Below are positions 40,020 through 47,702 of a stretch of 64,000 bases of DNA, piece by piece. Made by a program: the position numbers and the translations under genes. Location: contig CABZCF010000003.1 of assembly GCA_902524235.1 (NCBI GenBank), positions 29,247-93,246 on the forward strand, in the 5' to 3' direction. Each line of letters opens with the position of its first letter. Position 1 is the first letter of the stretch. Origin of the DNA: an uncultured Pelagibacteraceae bacterium. Lineage in GTDB: Bacteria; Pseudomonadota; Alphaproteobacteria; Pelagibacterales; Pelagibacteraceae. The notes beneath the pieces were generated by a model. That model saw nothing but the letters and a program-made list of their open reading frames with translations. It was not told the DNA's origin and did not search any database.

Positions 40020-40976
40020 TCATTTGAAATATGCTATAATTTCCGGAAAATATTCACTCATACATGGACTTGTATGTACATTGTGTCCAAAAGGCTTCCA
40101 ACTTTTACAAGATTTTCCATTTATTTTCCACTTGTCCTTTTTTCCTGTTGTTTCAATAAATTTGACGGTTTTTATGTCTTTTAACCATTCACTATAATCT
40201 CCATCATAAGGATCATCATTGTTATGTATCACGACAGCTTTAAGATTTTTATTACTTTTAATTTCATCAATGATTTTTGATCTAAATGTCCAGAATGCTT
40301 CAGCACAAGGGTACTTACCTTTTTCTTTAATAGGGCATTTCCAATTTTCAGCTTTAAGCCATTTTTTTCTTCCTTTCTCTGTTGCGATATCAAACTTTGT
40401 TAACTTGCCACAACAGGCTGGATGATAAGCGATAGCACCTCTAACTTTATCAGGATGTCTTGCTGTATACAAAAGGGATGCATAACCTCCATTAGAATGT
40501 CCTGTCGTGATTATATTTTTAGGTTTTATACCTTGTGAATAAAAATTTTCGTTAATTTCATTAATTAAATCAATTTTTTTTTCTATTTTTGTTTTTCCAG
40601 GATATTCACCTACCGGAAATGCTTTCCATTTAGTTTTATTTTTTCTATCTTTATAAGCATCACCATAAAAAGGTTTTGTATTTACGACATAAAGAAAACT
40701 GTATTTTGTTCCAAAATCTTCTTTTGTCAGTTTAATTGCATTTTTTAAATATTCTTCACTAAAAACACAATCTGAAGTACGTGCCTCGTCAGCAGCTCCG
40801 CCATGATGATACATGAAAATTAAAGTGTTTTCTGGATCTTCAAATTTTATAGTTTTGCTAAAATTGAATTTATCGTCAACAAATCCGGTCTCATTTATAC
40901 ATTTTCGATTATCATTTGCAAAACTATTTCCACTCATCAACAAACCCAGAACTACGATCAATAAAAGTTTTTTCAT
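40020..40976 (-). CDS. Secreted alpha/beta hydrolase, PHB depolymerase/esterase-like
   Basis: The signal peptide (about residues 1-20, ending NSFA) is followed by an alpha/beta-hydrolase domain. An oxyanion-region MYHHGGAADEA is present. The nucleophile elbow is TTGHSNGGYASLL, with the serine in GHSNG, and VVIHNNDDPYDG supplies the likely acidic residue. The last histidine is probably in PFGHNVHTSP. The layout resembles LpqC/poly(3-hydroxybutyrate)-depolymerase-type esterases. Several cysteines (CVFSEEY, HPACCGK, CKSWK) may form disulfides in the periplasm. It is the sole gene between remnants B and C. Substrate unknown. Confidence 0.75.
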   Translation of the reverse strand: MKKLLLIVVLGLLMSGNSFANDNRKCINETGFVDDKFNFSKTIKFEDPENTLIFMYHHGGAADEARTSDCVFSEEYLKNAIKLTKEDFGTKYSFLYVVNTKPFYGDAYKDRKNKTKWKAFPVGEYPGKTKIEKKIDLINEINENFYSQGIKPKNIITTGHSNGGYASLLYTARHPDKVRGAIAYHPACCGKLTKFDIATEKGRKKWLKAENWKCPIKEKGKYPCAEAFWTFRSKIIDEIKSNKNLKAVVIHNNDDPYDGDYSEWLKDIKTVKFIETTGKKDKWKINGKSCKSWKPFGHNVHTSPCMSEYFPEIIAYFK

Positions 40977-41048
40977 AATCCAAAACTAACAAATCCTAAA
41001 CCATGTGTCTATTTGCTTTAAAATGGCTATTTAATTTATCTCTCTCGC

Positions 41049-41163
41049 TACTAGTTTGATACTAGTTTAACAAAATTTATTATTCATATTTTCCAATAAA
41101 AATAATCCAACAATTTTAAAAGTTATGGGATTATAAGAGATTAAGACTATTAGGGACTATTAG
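41049..41163. repeat. Short direct repeats beside tRNA-Leu remnant C
   Basis: Two pairs of 9-base direct repeats: TACTAGTTT at 41049-41057 and 41060-41068, and GACTATTAG at 41145-41153 and 41155-41163, spaced 10-11 bases. One helical turn spacing next to an attachment-site-like sequence is what arm-type recombinase sites look like. No recombinase is encoded in the window to test this against. Confidence 0.45.
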
Positions 41164-41190
41164 ATACTAATGAAATACTCAACTCAAACT

Positions 41191-41299
41191 ATTTTAAGTC
41201 CTTTGTGTCTAACAATTTCACCACGAGGGCATGAGTTATTTTCATGAGTGTTTATGCCAATATTTATAATTGAACAAGATGAATATGTAAATTTTTTTT
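41191..41299 (-). repeat. tRNA-Leu remnant C: 5' half plus promoter region
   Basis: About 109 bases match 38777-38885 with about four or five differences. The copy runs from the anticodon loop (ATTTTAAGTCC) through the acceptor strand to about 70 bases upstream of the gene, and lacks the tRNA 3' half. It is in the same orientation as the intact gene. This is the pattern left when an element inserts at the anticodon loop, provides a new 5' half and pushes the old one away. Confidence 0.9.
41249..41277 (-). promoter_or_regulatory. Orphan copy of the tRNA-Leu promoter
   Basis: Minus-strand TTGTTC (41277-41272), 17-base spacer, TAAACA (41254-41249). It reads through the half tRNA towards the hydrolase gene, whose start is about 270 bases downstream, so it may supply a strong constitutive promoter to that gene. 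Activity is inferred. Confidence 0.45.
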
Positions 41300-41343
41300 A
41301 TTTTATCTCCGTATGTGTTGGTCTTGTGTTTTTTTTATAAAAT

Positions 41344-41811
41344 TTAATGTTTTAAACTTTCGTACTCTTTTTCAGCTTGATCATCTTTTAGCTTCTTTGA
41401 TAGTTCTTTTGATATAATTTTTCTTCCAAAAGGAACAAATGCAACTGGTACCAACTTAAAATGGGCCATAATATTTGGGATAGGTAAAATCATCCAAATT
41501 AGCAAAAAATTAAGTAACCCTGCAATAATATGTGCTAATGCCAAAATCCAACCAAATGTGATAATCCACGCAACATTACCCAAAGTTTTGACTAAGGGTG
41601 ATGCTAATTCAAAATCATGATTTTCACTTTTTTCTTTAAATGACTTTAAATATTTAGTTGTGACTATCTCTCTTCCAAAAGGTAAAAGACTATATTTAAT
41701 CATCGGCCACAAAAAAGGCAAAAGAGGGAAAAAAATAATTCCACCTATTAAATATAATAAAGGAACATACCAAGACGTTAAAATCCAAATAATATTAGCT
41801 AAAAGAGACAT
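41344..41811 (-). CDS. YccF-like inner-membrane protein with two repeats
   Basis: A 155-residue integral membrane protein. Two related halves can be seen: WILTSWYVPLLYLIGGIIFF...YSLLPFGREI (residues about 9-50) and WIITFGWILALAHIIAGLLN...LVPVAFVPFGRKI (about 77-130), each with two hydrophobic helices, as in the YccF family. The C-terminus is charged and cytoplasmic. Function of the family is unknown. It is the last gene of the cluster between remnants C and D, 16 bases after a lipoprotein gene. Confidence 0.75.
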   Translation of the reverse strand: MSLLANIIWILTSWYVPLLYLIGGIIFFPLLPFLWPMIKYSLLPFGREIVTTKYLKSFKEKSENHDFELASPLVKTLGNVAWIITFGWILALAHIIAGLLNFLLIWMILPIPNIMAHFKLVPVAFVPFGRKIISKELSKKLKDDQAEKEYESLKH

Positions 41812-41827
41812 TATATTAATACCTGTT

Positions 41828-42271
41828 TCACTTTCTTAGTCTAATAATTCTTAAATAATTTGTAAATTTACCGTCATCTTCAATAGTTTCATTATTAGAA
41901 ATACTATATCCCTTTATTAAGTTTTTAATTATTTTTCCATTTTGGATTTGATTAATACCATCTAAATCAGAATTTCTAATTGTATACAAAGCTTTATTTT
42001 GGTTTTCACAGCTCATAAAATCCGAAGCAGTTTTATTTGCAAGTATTATTTCTGAAACTAATAAATTTTTAGTTTGTGCTAAATCTCTATTACCTGATGA
42101 CTCTTTATTTTTTACAATATAATTATATTCCTCATTTTCTTTTTTTTTGAACCAAGAAGGATCATTTTTAGAAAATGACTTATTTACTTTTATATTACAT
42201 GAGGTTTGTAATGGCTTTGCTGCACAATTATATAAAAATAATATCGAAACTAATAAGATAATATTTTTCAT
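41828..42271 (-). CDS. Lipoprotein, LPP20-like
   Basis: The 147-residue protein has a lipoprotein signal LFLYNCAAKP with the lipobox cysteine at residue 16. The following sequence PSWFKKKENEEYNYIVKNKE, then alternating segments with ALYTIRN, resembles LPP20-type lipoproteins, whose fold also forms the N-domain of FlgT; this is a weak, pattern-level match. Its neighbour at 42287 is a FlgT/CsgG-like protein, 15 bases away, so the two probably act together in the periplasm, anchored to the outer membrane. Confidence 0.62.
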   Translation of the reverse strand: MKNIILLVSILFLYNCAAKPLQTSCNIKVNKSFSKNDPSWFKKKENEEYNYIVKNKESSGNRDLAQTKNLLVSEIILANKTASDFMSCENQNKALYTIRNSDLDGINQIQNGKIIKNLIKGYSISNNETIEDDGKFTNYLRIIRLRK

Positions 42272-42286
42272 TTAATAGATTTAAAA

Positions 42287-43648
42287 TTAAAATTCCTCTT
42301 CTAATTTTTTTTTCTTATCTTTTCTTTTCTTTTCTATTTTCTCTTTGTTTTCTTGAAAATTTGCCTCAGTATCTAAGCTTGCTTTTTGAATTGGTCTTAC
42401 AATATATTTTCCTTGTTGAACTGGTTCAGGTAAATTATTTTCTTCGCCTAAATATTTTGCTTTACTATAACCACTTGAAACTGAAGAGATTTCAATAATA
42501 CCAAGAGATGTTTCAATATTTCCAATTACTTCATTGGTATAACTATCAATTATTTTATCTCCTTTTTCAAAAACTTCATATTGTTGTCCTTTTTTAAATT
42601 GTTTTCCACCTTGGCCTAGATAAATTTCTCCACTAGAAATTTTTTCAATTAGAACTGGATACACGCTAAATAAAATCTCTTCTCCTAAAATTGTTGATAC
42701 TTCAGAGATTGCTTTCATATCAGCTTTTTTTGCTGACTCTTTTATTGGAATTTGAAGTTCTAGAGTATTTGAATTATTAATCTGTTTTGTTGCAACATCT
42801 AAAAGCCTATATGATAAATAAATACTAGCTACATTCCTTTTAATTTCTTGATCTGATGATAATATTTTTGTAACTTTTTCTTCAATACTAAAATCCTCTA
42901 CTGAGCCTACTAAAATAAAATCTGCAGAGATTTCATTGCCGATTTTTGCCATTTCAATCGCAGGTGTCTTTCCATCTAGTATAGTTTTTTGCTCTTTTGC
43001 TACTTCCTCGATAAATGTTCTATCTAACATGGTAAATTTTTTTGTTTGTACAAGATAGTCATTGATATTTTGATCTAAAAGTCTTTGAAATCTCTCTTTA
43101 TCTGACTGAATTTCATAAAGTCTAAATGGAAAAACTGCGATACGTGTCCTCATCGCTTCTTTGGGTAGTTCAAAAAAAGCAACTTCCGCTTTTACTTCCA
43201 CTTGATGCCAACCTTTTTTATCTTTTGTTTTTTTTAAAATTTCATATGATTTTATTCCTCCTTTTGTTTCATCAATTAATTCTTTAATATAAGATTGACT
43301 ATATTCAGGTTTTTTATCCTCTTTTTTTTCTGGTTTTTCCTCTTTTTCCTTAGAATTATCAGTTAATTGAACCAAAATTTTAGCAAAAAAATTGGCATTT
43401 TCACCTTGTGTCTCTGACTTTTTAGGAAGAGGTTCACCACTTAGAACTTTTATAATTGTTTTGGTTTGAACATTTTTTCCATTAACCATCGAAATTGCCT
43501 CAGCAAAAGCATTATTGGTTGCCTCTTCTAACGATTGTCCAATACCAGTTACAACAACTTCTTTAAATTTAATTTCTGCAAATAATTTTGAATTTATTAA
43601 TAGACTGAAAAATATTAATAATAAGATTTTATTATATTTTTTTTTCAT
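42287..43648 (-). CDS. FlgT/CsgG-like three-domain periplasmic protein
   Basis: A signal peptide (about 1-24) is followed by three regions. Residues 25-160 look like a FlgT/LPP20-type N-domain (VVVTGIGQSLEEATNNAFAE) interrupted by a Lys/Glu-rich linker near 100-115. Residues 168-330 look like a CsgG/FlgT middle domain (RIAVFPFRLYEI, FTMLDRTFIEEVAKEQ, ADFILVGSVEDF). Residues 335-400 look like a FlgT SH3-like C-domain (KKGQQYEVFEKGDKIID, NEVIGNIETSLG). FlgT is a flagellar outer-ring protein; CsgG forms the curli secretion channel. No flagellar or csgA/B genes are in the window, so a different envelope role is inferred. A highly charged tail ends the protein. Confidence 0.7.
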   Translation of the reverse strand: MKKKYNKILLLIFFSLLINSKLFAEIKFKEVVVTGIGQSLEEATNNAFAEAISMVNGKNVQTKTIIKVLSGEPLPKKSETQGENANFFAKILVQLTDNSKEKEEKPEKKEDKKPEYSQSYIKELIDETKGGIKSYEILKKTKDKKGWHQVEVKAEVAFFELPKEAMRTRIAVFPFRLYEIQSDKERFQRLLDQNINDYLVQTKKFTMLDRTFIEEVAKEQKTILDGKTPAIEMAKIGNEISADFILVGSVEDFSIEEKVTKILSSDQEIKRNVASIYLSYRLLDVATKQINNSNTLELQIPIKESAKKADMKAISEVSTILGEEILFSVYPVLIEKISSGEIYLGQGGKQFKKGQQYEVFEKGDKIIDSYTNEVIGNIETSLGIIEISSVSSGYSKAKYLGEENNLPEPVQQGKYIVRPIQKASLDTEANFQENKEKIEKKRKDKKKKLEEEF

Positions 43649-43663
43649 AAATAACTAAGCTTT

Positions 43664-44347
43664 TTATAAAGTCAGATCATTCATAGCTGTATCTAAACTA
43701 TCGGATCCTTCAATTTTTTTAGCTTTAGCACCTGATATTACAAGCTTTGCAGTATTGGTGAGTGTTGATATATATTTTGGAACGTTCGGAAGTACTTTTG
43801 AAAGTCCACCTAATTCTTTAAGTGCAACCATTGGATTTGCTTGTATATTTGCTACCATTGCTTGAGATTGAGGTTGCAATTCTACTGTCCCTTTAACTCC
43901 ATTTAAAAGAAAAGGTAAAGATTGAGCATAACTAGCTTTGCCTTCAGCCGTTAATTTAAAACTTTCATCGTTCATTGAATTTTCAATTTCTTTACTTGCA
44001 TCAGAAGAAACTTTAATAGAATTTTTCATTTTTTTTGCATCATCTACTCCTGCATCTTTAGCATAAGCAATAGCCTCCTTAACTTGAGCTGCTTGGGTGT
44101 TTTTTCCGTAAGCAATTAATAAATATTCTTGTGCTTGAAGGTAGTTGTTTGATGATTCAAAAAAAGTTTTAACAAGACCTGTGTTAGCATTTTTGAAATC
44201 GAATTTTGCCCCATCACCTCCTTCTTTTGGTTTTTTTTTTAAAAGATCAGTAGGGCTAGATAATGATATAGAGTAAGATGGGTTAATAGAAGAAACAGTT
44301 AAAATTAAAACTGTAAGTATATATGATAGATAATTAATTTTTTTCAT
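43664..44347 (-). CDS. Secreted helical protein of unknown function
   Basis: I do not recognise a family. The 227-residue protein has a signal peptide (about 1-27, ending SYS) and then an almost entirely helical, Ala/Lys/Asn-rich sequence with no cysteine. Conserved-looking stretches are YLQAQEYLLIAYGKNTQAAQ and LLNGVKGTVELQPQSQAMVA. It lies 7 bases from the upstream secreted-protein gene and 15 from the FlgT-like gene, so it belongs to the same envelope cluster. No active-site motif seen. Confidence 0.65.
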   Translation of the reverse strand: MKKINYLSYILTVLILTVSSINPSYSISLSSPTDLLKKKPKEGGDGAKFDFKNANTGLVKTFFESSNNYLQAQEYLLIAYGKNTQAAQVKEAIAYAKDAGVDDAKKMKNSIKVSSDASKEIENSMNDESFKLTAEGKASYAQSLPFLLNGVKGTVELQPQSQAMVANIQANPMVALKELGGLSKVLPNVPKYISTLTNTAKLVISGAKAKKIEGSDSLDTAMNDLTL

Positions 44348-44354
44348 TTTATTA

Positions 44355-45458
44355 TTATTTTATTCCTTTCGCGTTAAGTTTTTGGACCATTTGTTTTGCA
44401 ACAGATTGTGAACACAACCTTACGGCGTTATTGATGGCTTCATCATAAGTGGTTCCCTTTCCTTTTCTTTGATTTCCAGCCACTGTTGCCACAGTTTTCC
44501 AAAATTTTTTTCCCTCTCTTTTATGCATCATTTTTGCACTTACTACTGAGACATTTACCATCTTCATACCAGTTGCTGAATCCACCTCTTGACTTCCTAT
44601 TTTAAAAATCCCTTGCACATAAAAAGAAATTTCTTCTGAAGCTATATTTTTCTTTATACTTTTTTGAACTGCTTTTGATAACTTGCCTTGTTCACCATAA
44701 TCTACTTTCATTGTTTCGATTTGTTCTTCAAGATCAAGGTCACCGCCATCAATTAATTCAAATCCAGCAGTATTTAAAATTTCAACCATGCCAGCTTCAA
44801 TTGACTCATTATAAATATCCGTCACCTCATAAGTAATTACTTCAGAACTTGAAACTGTGTTTCCTCCTGTGGTTGTTACGTTTGTTTCGGTTGTTTCACT
44901 CGATATTTGTGTTTCACCCTCTTTTGAAGCTTCGGTTTGTTCCACATCAACACTTTTTGTTGTTTGGTCAACTTTTGTTACTTTATCATCTTTTTGCTTT
45001 ATGCTTTTTGTCTTTGCAGAAAACATAAGAATGACTATATCTGAAACTTCATCTGCACCAGCATTTGCAATTGCAGATACCTCTACTAAGGCTTGATCAA
45101 TTTTATTTTCATCGATGTTCGCTTTCATTAAGATTGTAAATTTGTTTTCACCTACATCTAAATTTTCATCAATCACACTATCGCAAACCATGTATTGATT
45201 GTAATTATCATTTACTTTTGATTTAATTTTTTCGAAATTCTTTTTTTTATCAATTGAAAAAGTTGATACATATTTTTGTAAAGCATTTTTGCAGGCTAAA
45301 ACTTTGGCATCTTTAATAATCTCATTTTTATTCTCTTCAAAGGATGTATAGTTTGCTAAATCGACAGTACCTTTTCCATTCTCCTCAAATGCAAGGACGT
45401 GAAAATTAAAAAAAATTAAGGATATTAAAATAGATGAGAACTTAAAAATTTTGCTCAT
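44355..45458 (-). CDS. Secreted protein with FlgT/LPP20-like repeats
   Basis: The 367-residue protein has a signal peptide (about 1-23). An N-terminal region ENKNEIIKDAKVLACKNALQKYV resembles the helix of FlgT/LPP20-type domains. A Thr/Ser/Glu-rich linker (about 155-200) separates it from a C-terminal half with YNESIEAGMVEILNTAGFELIDGG and a second helix TTYDEAINNAVRLCSQSVAKQM of the same kind. I infer two related periplasmic domains; the function is unknown. It is 17 bases downstream of the next gene in the cluster. Confidence 0.6.
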   Translation of the reverse strand: MSKIFKFSSILISLIFFNFHVLAFEENGKGTVDLANYTSFEENKNEIIKDAKVLACKNALQKYVSTFSIDKKKNFEKIKSKVNDNYNQYMVCDSVIDENLDVGENKFTILMKANIDENKIDQALVEVSAIANAGADEVSDIVILMFSAKTKSIKQKDDKVTKVDQTTKSVDVEQTEASKEGETQISSETTETNVTTTGGNTVSSSEVITYEVTDIYNESIEAGMVEILNTAGFELIDGGDLDLEEQIETMKVDYGEQGKLSKAVQKSIKKNIASEEISFYVQGIFKIGSQEVDSATGMKMVNVSVVSAKMMHKREGKKFWKTVATVAGNQRKGKGTTYDEAINNAVRLCSQSVAKQMVQKLNAKGIK

Positions 45459-45475
45459 GAAAAACCTTATTAAAT

Positions 45476-46669
45476 TTACTTTAATTTTTCCATCAATTTC
45501 TTAACATTTTGAATATTTTTTGCAAAAATATCAGAGTCGTTAGTTTTGTTTATCCACTCTTTATTTGGATTATTTATATTTAAAGAGTATCCATCAAACA
45601 GCTCATATGTTGCAATATAAAATTTATACCAATCATTAATATTTTCAATTTGTGCGGGTATAGATTTTTTTATTACATTTTTTAAATTATCGTTCATGAA
45701 AGTTTTATCAAGATCAGGTTGAAATATATTTAAATTTATAAATGAGGCCCAGAAGAAAATATTATTCACATCAGATTTTTTTGCTAAAACTTTTTTGAAA
45801 CCTCGTACACTAATCTCAATATTAAAATCAGGCTTTGGCAATTCTATATCATAAATTATATCACTATTTACAAATTGTTGTTTCATTTTAGCTCCTATGG
45901 CCATGCCCTCTGTATAAGGGACTAATGCAATGTCATTATGAAGTGATAATCTAGAAGAAAAAAGTTGAGCAAATACATTTTTTAAATAATTTTGATTTTT
46001 TTTAAATTTTTCAGGGATAAATTGTATTGACTTTTCTTCGAAGTTTACTTTTGTTACACCTGCTCTAAATTTATATTTTTCTTTTAGAACAAAATTATTA
46101 AGTATCTCTTCTACTATAGAAAATGCATTCAAAGTTTTATCATTATCTAATGATTTTAATCCAGTTGTATAAAAAGTTTTTATGTATTCTCTAATCTCAC
46201 TTTCGTTTAATTCTTTTTTTGTAAAGAATGGCATTGAAACATCGTACGGTATAGATGCTATTAATTTTCTAGATTTGAAATCATAAAATATTATTTGAAA
46301 AAACATTTGAATATTATTCAAATAAGTTTTAGTAATTGACTCATATTCAGTGAAAAAATCCTCATGGTCTAACACAACAGCCATTACAACAGATTCTTCA
46401 AGACCTTTTTCAATGTCAGCAAAATTATAATCAATTTTGAAACTGCTAGGATTTGCTTTTTTAACTGATTTAAGCAAACTTGAGGAAATTATATCAATAC
46501 CATTTTCATTTTTTATATTAGTGAGTGGATCGGTATACTTTATGCCGGATGTCTTATCAATATAATTGCCTGAAAAAGAGAAGCCTGCGTAAAAAACTTT
46601 TTTTTCACTTGCAATTATTTTAATAGGGAAAATTAAAAAAAATATTAAATAAAAGGTAACTTTTTTCAT
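45476..46669 (-). CDS. Secreted protein of unknown function, first gene of envelope cluster
   Basis: No family recognised. The 397-residue protein starts with a signal peptide (about 1-20, ending KIIA). It has no cysteine in the mature part that I can use as evidence, and a mixed alpha/beta composition, for example KVFYAGFSFSGNYIDK, EESVVMAVVLDHEDFFTEYE and MFFQIIFYDFKSRKLIASIPYD. The last phrase is reminiscent of periplasmic proteins that report on a cell's own state, but that is not evidence for a role. It is transcribed first in the C-D block, and has about 220 bases between its start and remnant D. Confidence 0.6.
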   Translation of the reverse strand: MKKVTFYLIFFLIFPIKIIASEKKVFYAGFSFSGNYIDKTSGIKYTDPLTNIKNENGIDIISSSLLKSVKKANPSSFKIDYNFADIEKGLEESVVMAVVLDHEDFFTEYESITKTYLNNIQMFFQIIFYDFKSRKLIASIPYDVSMPFFTKKELNESEIREYIKTFYTTGLKSLDNDKTLNAFSIVEEILNNFVLKEKYKFRAGVTKVNFEEKSIQFIPEKFKKNQNYLKNVFAQLFSSRLSLHNDIALVPYTEGMAIGAKMKQQFVNSDIIYDIELPKPDFNIEISVRGFKKVLAKKSDVNNIFFWASFINLNIFQPDLDKTFMNDNLKNVIKKSIPAQIENINDWYKFYIATYELFDGYSLNINNPNKEWINKTNDSDIFAKNIQNVKKLMEKLK

Positions 46670-46965
46670 ATTATAATATCTAAAGTCTAAACATAACTCT
46701 AAGACCTGAACAATGAAATGTCCAATTTTTTTAAATCTCTATCTGCTGGTTTTGTGGTGTTTTTTACAAATTTATTAACCCATATTTTCTGGTCTAAATT
46801 GAAATCTAATTTACAATTATAAAATTTATGGGATGTTTAGACTAACCTGGATTATTGTGGACTTATTTGAACTTATATACCTCTATTTTTAAGTCCTTTG
46901 TGTCTACCAATTCACCACGAGGGCATGAGTTAATTTATAGGATTATTAATCTAGTAAAAAACTAT
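46670..46965. other. Non-coding stretch with tRNA-Leu remnant D
   Basis: About 296 bases without a supported gene. It contains TTATGGGAT (46827 area), also present at about 41124 near remnant C, and then remnant D. It probably also carries the promoter of the envelope cluster, but I cannot choose one with confidence. Confidence 0.5.
46886..46935 (-). repeat. tRNA-Leu remnant D, about 50 bases
   Basis: TTTTTAAGTCCTTTG followed by TGTCTACCAATTCACCACGA and GGGCATGAGTTA matches the anticodon loop to 5' end of the intact tRNA-Leu plus a few upstream bases. One T is deleted in the D-arm (ATTCACC for ATTTCACC). The promoter region is not retained. Same orientation as the intact gene. Confidence 0.88.
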
Positions 46966-47586
46966 TTAAAACTGATGAGCGTATCTTAAAGTAAGTGCTG
47001 AGATATCACCGTCCTCTATCGAATAATATTCATAACCAAGTTCCAACTGCTCGGATCCAAAGCCAATTCCAAAAAATGGATCTGTACCTGACCCTAGCGC
47101 ATCACTAGAACTACCTAAGCTTGATTTAGCTGTTGCTGAAAAATCCCAGCTGTGCATCCCGGCTTTAACATAATAACCATCTTGACTAAATTTTAGAGCA
47201 CCAGTTACACCATCACCTGTAATGTCGGTTGTTAAGCTTTCAGTTGGACCTGTTAATTTAGTATTTATCGTTAAAGTTCCATAATTTACATAACCACCTT
47301 CAATAGCAAAATTTGGAGAAATTTCTGCACCAAAACCAACATCAAATCCGACGCCTGTATTGTCAGTTGAACTCGTAGATGAAGAAAAACCTAGCGCAAC
47401 TAATGAAGTATTAATTTCTTGAAGATCGCTTGTTTCAATTCCATAATTAAACACTTTAATTCCACCATACATATAACCTTCTGCTGAATAAACTTTGACC
47501 TGCATAGATAGGAATATAAATGATAAAATAATTAATTTTTTTATAGACATAATTTTTTGTATATCAAAACTTAAATTTTGTGTCAA
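46966..47586 (-). CDS. Small outer-membrane beta-barrel protein
   Basis: A 206-residue protein with a signal peptide, probably starting at the second ATG (residue 14, KKLIILSFIFLSMQVKVYS). The rest has alternating short strands: GYMYGGIKVFNYGIE, GVGFDVGFGAEISPNFAIEGG, GYYVKAGMHSWDFSA, LELGYEYYSIEDGD, and ends LTLRYAHQF with a terminal phenylalanine, the barrel-assembly signal. It resembles the OmpA-type/OprF N-terminal eight-stranded barrels. It is the sole gene between remnants D and E. Function unknown. Confidence 0.75.
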   Translation of the reverse strand: MTQNLSFDIQKIMSIKKLIILSFIFLSMQVKVYSAEGYMYGGIKVFNYGIETSDLQEINTSLVALGFSSSTSSTDNTGVGFDVGFGAEISPNFAIEGGYVNYGTLTINTKLTGPTESLTTDITGDGVTGALKFSQDGYYVKAGMHSWDFSATAKSSLGSSSDALGSGTDPFFGIGFGSEQLELGYEYYSIEDGDISALTLRYAHQF

Positions 47587-47625
47587 TTCAAAGCTGCTAG
47601 TCTTTATTATTAAACTATATCAACA

Positions 47626-47702
47626 GATTTTAAGTCCTTTTTGTATACAAATTTACTGCAAGTTGTATGCCAATTTTACTGCAAGAGCATGAATTATTTC
47701 CA
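47626..47702 (-). repeat. tRNA-Leu remnant E, degraded
   Basis: GATTTTAAGTCCTTT matches the anticodon arm exactly, then the sequence diverges; a 20-odd base unit (TTGTATACAAATTTACTGCAAG, TTGTATGCCAATTTTACTGC) appears twice in tandem, ending GAGCATGAATTATTTCCAT, which corresponds to the tRNA 5' end plus upstream region (GGGCATGAGTTATTTTCAT). It is the most decayed copy and the furthest from the intact gene. Confidence 0.75.

Larger units (their letters stand above)
40977..41343. other. Non-coding stretch with direct repeats and tRNA-Leu remnant C
   Basis: No convincing gene in these 367 bases. It holds tandem 9-base repeats TACTAGTTT (41049, 41060) and GACTATTAG (41145, 41155), then tRNA-Leu remnant C with its copied promoter (41191-41299), then an AT-rich run before the YccF-like gene end. 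The repeats near a half-tRNA resemble integrase arm sites, but this is inference. Confidence 0.6.

Noticed and set aside
41191..41299. A second functional tRNA-Leu
   Set aside because: Only the 5' half through the anticodon loop is present; the variable arm, T-arm and 3' acceptor are missing.
38731..47702. An intact prophage or integrative element
   Set aside because: No integrase, transposase, capsid, portal or replication gene can be recognised; only attachment-like remnants and cargo are present.
46886..47702. A complete dif/XerC site at the remnants
   Set aside because: The matches are to tRNA-Leu sequence, not to a 28-base dif-like palindrome.
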